Shown: piece after piece, positions 5,375-7,561 of the stretch
Layout of the letters: every line of letters begins with the position of its first letter
Position numbering within the stretch: the first letter of the stretch is position 1
Assembly: GCA_944385195.1 (NCBI GenBank)
Contig: CALWWH010000148.1
Span: forward strand, 1 to 7,561
Direction: 5' to 3'
From: an uncultured Oscillospiraceae bacterium
Lineage (GTDB): Bacteria > Bacillota > Clostridia > Oscillospirales > Oscillospiraceae
DNA length: 7,561 nt
The notes under the pieces: model-generated
The model's database searches: none
Told to the model about the DNA's origin: nothing
Seen by the model: the letters and a program-made list of their open reading frames with translations, nothing else
Made by a program: the position numbers and the translations under genes

Positions 5375-6334
5375 ATGACACACATCAACCTTGGAACGAT
5401 TGGCAGTGGATTCATTGTACACAGGATCCTGGACGCAGCGGCGCGGACAGAGGGCATCTCCCTGGCGGCGGTATACTCCCGCAGCGCCGAGACCGGCCGG
5501 GCGCTGGCAAAGGAATACGGCGGGGCGGCGGTCTACACGGATCTGGACGCCTTTTTGGCGGACAAGACTGTGAACGTCGTCTATGTTGCCTCGCCCAACA
5601 GCCTACACTACAGCCAGGTCAAGGCTGCGCTGCGGGCAGGCAAGCATGTCATCTGCGAGAAGCCCTTTACGCCCACCCTGGCCCAGGCCCAGGAGCTGGT
5701 GACGCTGGCCCAGGAGCGGGGATTGATGCTTGTGGACGCTGTTCCCACGACCTACCTGCCCAATTATGAGCTTTTGCAGCGGGAGTTGCCAAAGCTTGGA
5801 CGGGTGCGTCTGGTGCTGGCCAACTACAGCCAGTACTCCAGCCGCTATGATAAGCTCCTGGCGGGGGAGGTGCCCAATGTCTTTAATCCGGCTTTCCATG
5901 GCGGCGCGCTGATGGACATCAACTTCTACAATCTCTACCTGACTGTAGCTCTCTTTGGCCAGCCGGCGGAGGCAGTTTACTTCCCCAACCGCTGGAAGGA
6001 CTTGGCAGACACCTCCGGCAGCCTCATCCTGCGCTATGAGGACTTCGTGGCCCAGTGCGCCGGGGCGAAGGACACCTGGGGCGTCAATTATTATCAAATT
6101 GAGGCAGAACAGGGCTATCTCTACATCGAAGATGGCAGCAACGGCCTGAAATCAGTCAGAGTGGTGACAAAAACCAGCGATGAGACCTTCAATGCCCAGC
6201 CGGACCCGGATCGCTGGTACTACGAGGTGCAGGCCCTGACGAGGCTGCTGCTGGCAGAGGACCGCGCGACCCTCAATGAACGCCTGAGGCTGATGCTGCG
6301 GGTTATTGAGACTCTGGAACAGGCAGGAAAATAA
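5375..6334 (+). CDS. Gfo/Idh/MocA family NAD(P)-dependent oxidoreductase
   Basis: This is a soluble dehydrogenase of 319 residues, of the family that oxidises or reduces sugars, inositols and related polyols with NAD(P). The N-terminal Rossmann domain starts with 'INLGTIGSGFIVHRIL' (4-19), where the GxGxx-type loop binds the dinucleotide. 'VYSRSAETGRALAKEYG' (33-49) follows the second strand, and 'VVYVASPNSLHY' (68-79) the fourth. The family catalytic-lysine motif is intact as 'CEKPF' (94-98). In the second domain, 'GGALMDINFYNLYL' (177-190) is in the place of the usual GG-x-L-x-D-x-G-x-Y/H motif, with Tyr185 where many members have His. ATG at 5375 is chosen because AGGAGG (5360-5365) lies nine bases upstream; the in-frame TTG at 5339 has no such site. 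The substrate cannot be read from the sequence. The downstream GH3 gene converges, so no operon supports a pathway. Confidence 0.9.
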   Translation: MTHINLGTIGSGFIVHRILDAAARTEGISLAAVYSRSAETGRALAKEYGGAAVYTDLDAFLADKTVNVVYVASPNSLHYSQVKAALRAGKHVICEKPFTPTLAQAQELVTLAQERGLMLVDAVPTTYLPNYELLQRELPKLGRVRLVLANYSQYSSRYDKLLAGEVPNVFNPAFHGGALMDINFYNLYLTVALFGQPAEAVYFPNRWKDLADTSGSLILRYEDFVAQCAGAKDTWGVNYYQIEAEQGYLYIEDGSNGLKSVRVVTKTSDETFNAQPDPDRWYYEVQALTRLLLAEDRATLNERLRLMLRVIETLEQAGK

Positions 6335-6386
6335 GGGATGAATGAGAGCCTGCTGCAAAGCAGAAGGTTTAAAGAGCATGCCCAAT

Positions 6387-6431
6387 AAAAAGACCGAGAA
6401 CCGCTTCAAAATAGCGGATCTCGGTCTTTTT
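6387..6431 (+). terminator. Bidirectional intrinsic terminator between oxidoreductase and GH3 gene
   Basis: A 13-bp perfect outer stem (6387-6399 with 6419-6431, GACCGAGA core) is followed by an A-A mismatch, a 5-bp inner stem (CCGCT 6401-6405 with AGCGG 6413-6417) and a 7-nt loop. A5 precedes the core on one side and T6 follows on the other, so U-tails are produced in both directions. It lies between two converging genes. Apart from this, 6335-6495 shows no further feature. Confidence 0.92.
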
Positions 6432-6495
6432 TAGAGAGCAGGTTTTCCTCTTGGGGATAAAAGCTGCGTTGTACAGCAGGCTCTGCTATGCCGTC

Positions 6496-7561
6496 TCACA
6501 GGGGGTAATTGTGCAGTGCAAGCGCGGGATCGGTACGGAGCATGGCCAGGGAGTGCATCATGACGTACAGATTGTGCATCGTGCAGCGCTGGAGATCGCC
6601 CAGGCAGAGCTCGGGGGTGCGGTTCAGGCGGCCGCGGTAGACAACTGCCGTCCCTGCCTCGTTAAAACTGGCAAAGGCAGTGGTTGCGGGGGCGGTAAAG
6701 GGCTTGAAGTTCTTGCGATCAGAGAACAGGGCGCGCAGATTGCCGCCGGCGGTGTAGAGCGGCTGACCGTCTACCCGCAGCTCTTCGCCTTCGATGGAGG
6801 TCTCGTGGCCCGGGGCAATGGGGGCCTCGACGGTATCCGGGCCCTCGGGGTCGACGGCGAAGGAGTTCCATGCGGGGTTCTTGACCGGGAAGCCCGGCAT
6901 CATTTCGACAAACACCACCTGGCCCCGCTCGTCAAAGCTCGGCATGACGGTCTGGACCGCCTGGAGGATATTGCTGCTGCGGCTGGGGCCGCCGGGCATG
7001 ATGAGGTCGTTGCCTGCGTGCATGGACTTGCGCGGGGTGCTGCTGCCGCCGTTCCAGTCGGTCATGATAAGGCCCTTGAAGCCCCACTCGCCGCGAGCCA
7101 GGTCGGTGCACAGGTCGAAGCTGTCCGCCGTCGGGACGCCGTTGATGAGGTTATAGCTGGTCATGATGCTCATGGGCTGGGCTTCTTTGACAGCCATCTC
7201 GAAGGCCTTCAGGTAGATCTCGCGCAGGGCGCGCTGGTTGACGATGGTGTCCACAGCGTTGCGGTTAGTCTCCTGGTTGTTGGCGGCGTAGTGCTTGATG
7301 CACGCGCCGGTGCCGGGGAAGCTTTGCAGGCCCTTGGTGATCGCGGCAGCGCAGAGGCCGGCGACCAGGGGGTCCTCGGAGAAGTACTCAAAGTTGCGGC
7401 CGCAGAGAGGGTCGCGGTGGATGTTGATGCCCGGGCCCAGCAGGATCGCGATGTGCAGCTCAGACAGCTCCTCGGCCTGGCCGCGGCCGACGCGCTCGAG
7501 CAGCGCGGGGTCAAAGCTCTGAGCCAGCAGGGTGCCGACAGGCCACGCGGTGCAGAAATGG
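6496..7561 (-). CDS. Glycoside hydrolase family 3 (beta-glucosidase-like), C-terminal 354 residues; 5' end beyond window
   Basis: GH3 enzymes cleave terminal beta-linked sugars from oligosaccharides and glycosides. The frame is open from the window end to TGA at 6498-6496; the GTG at 7254-7252 is internal to the domain and not the start. Numbered from the window edge, the TIM-barrel signatures are 'GPGINIHRDPLCGRNFEYFSEDP' in parts around 41-64 and the substrate-binding 'KHYAANNQETNR' (89-100). These are followed by 'QRALREIYLKAFE' (~109-121), 'SYNLINGVPTADS' (~135-147) and 'LIMTDW' (164-169), with D168 the expected catalytic nucleophile. After 'MPGG' (188-191) come ~160 residues, ending with a helix-like 'LGDLQRCTMHNLYVMMHS' (320-337). 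No GH3_C domain follows, so the acid/base-bearing domain would have to precede the barrel, as in permuted Ruminococcus/Butyrivibrio-type enzymes. No signal peptide can be assessed. Confidence 0.9.
   Translation of the reverse strand, partial: HFCTAWPVGTLLAQSFDPALLERVGRGQAEELSELHIAILLGPGINIHRDPLCGRNFEYFSEDPLVAGLCAAAITKGLQSFPGTGACIKHYAANNQETNRNAVDTIVNQRALREIYLKAFEMAVKEAQPMSIMTSYNLINGVPTADSFDLCTDLARGEWGFKGLIMTDWNGGSSTPRKSMHAGNDLIMPGGPSRSSNILQAVQTVMPSFDERGQVVFVEMMPGFPVKNPAWNSFAVDPEGPDTVEAPIAPGHETSIEGEELRVDGQPLYTAGGNLRALFSDRKNFKPFTAPATTAFASFNEAGTAVVYRGRLNRTPELCLGDLQRCTMHNLYVMMHSLAMLRTDPALALHNYPL

Noticed and set aside
5079..5381. A 100-codon minus-strand frame across the divergent promoter region
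   Set aside because: It covers both promoters and the oxidoreductase start; the product has no family resemblance and no ribosome binding site.
7252..7254. GTG as the start of the GH3 protein
   Set aside because: The same frame continues upstream without a stop to the window end and encodes conserved GH3 barrel motifs ('KHYAANNQ', 'GRNFEYFSEDP').
1..7561. CRISPR array, tRNA, rRNA or insertion sequence
   Set aside because: I found no regularly spaced repeats, tRNA cloverleaf, rRNA sequence, transposase motif or terminal inverted repeats on either strand.

Overview
The window looks like chromosome of a spore-forming, Gram-positive clostridial bacterium, probably a gut Oscillospiraceae-type organism. 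The evidence is an alpha/beta-type small acid-soluble spore protein gene, strong AGGAGG ribosome binding sites, consensus sigma-A promoters, U-tailed intrinsic terminators, and YitT and PnuC membrane proteins of Firmicutes type. The taxonomic placement is inference; no rRNA or other marker gene is present.

Region 1 (1-2510, plus strand) is AT-richer than the rest and looks like the right end of a defence island. It holds the last ~160 residues of a type I restriction HsdR subunit, then a 639-residue protein with a recognisable PIN-like nuclease core, a coiled coil and two C-terminal membrane helices. The second gene has its own ribosome binding site, follows hsdR by 65 bp with no terminator between, and is followed by a 10-bp-stem hairpin. 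This PIN/membrane protein is the best candidate in the window for an undescribed system.

Region 2 (2523-3130, minus strand) is a two-gene sporulation operon: an SASP gene and a small conserved gene resembling DUF6061. The SASP stop codon lies inside the ribosome binding site of the second gene. A possible sigma-G promoter lies upstream.

Region 3 (3179-4208, plus strand) is a PnuC-type vitamin (nicotinamide riboside) transporter gene. It has a near-perfect sigma-A promoter, a leader of about 145 nt that can fold around the ribosome binding site, and a strong terminator shared with the converging yitT gene.

Region 4 (4209-6334) has a yitT-family membrane protein gene (minus) and a Gfo/Idh/MocA oxidoreductase gene (plus), divergently transcribed from two promoters 34 bp apart. 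The yitT leader contains three GC-rich hairpins.

Region 5 (6387-7561) starts with a bidirectional terminator, followed by the 3' part of a GH3 beta-glucosidase gene (minus) that runs off the window end. Its catalytic barrel sits close to the C-terminus, which suggests the permuted GH3 domain order. The oxidoreductase and the glycosidase may both act in carbohydrate use, but they converge and are not an operon.
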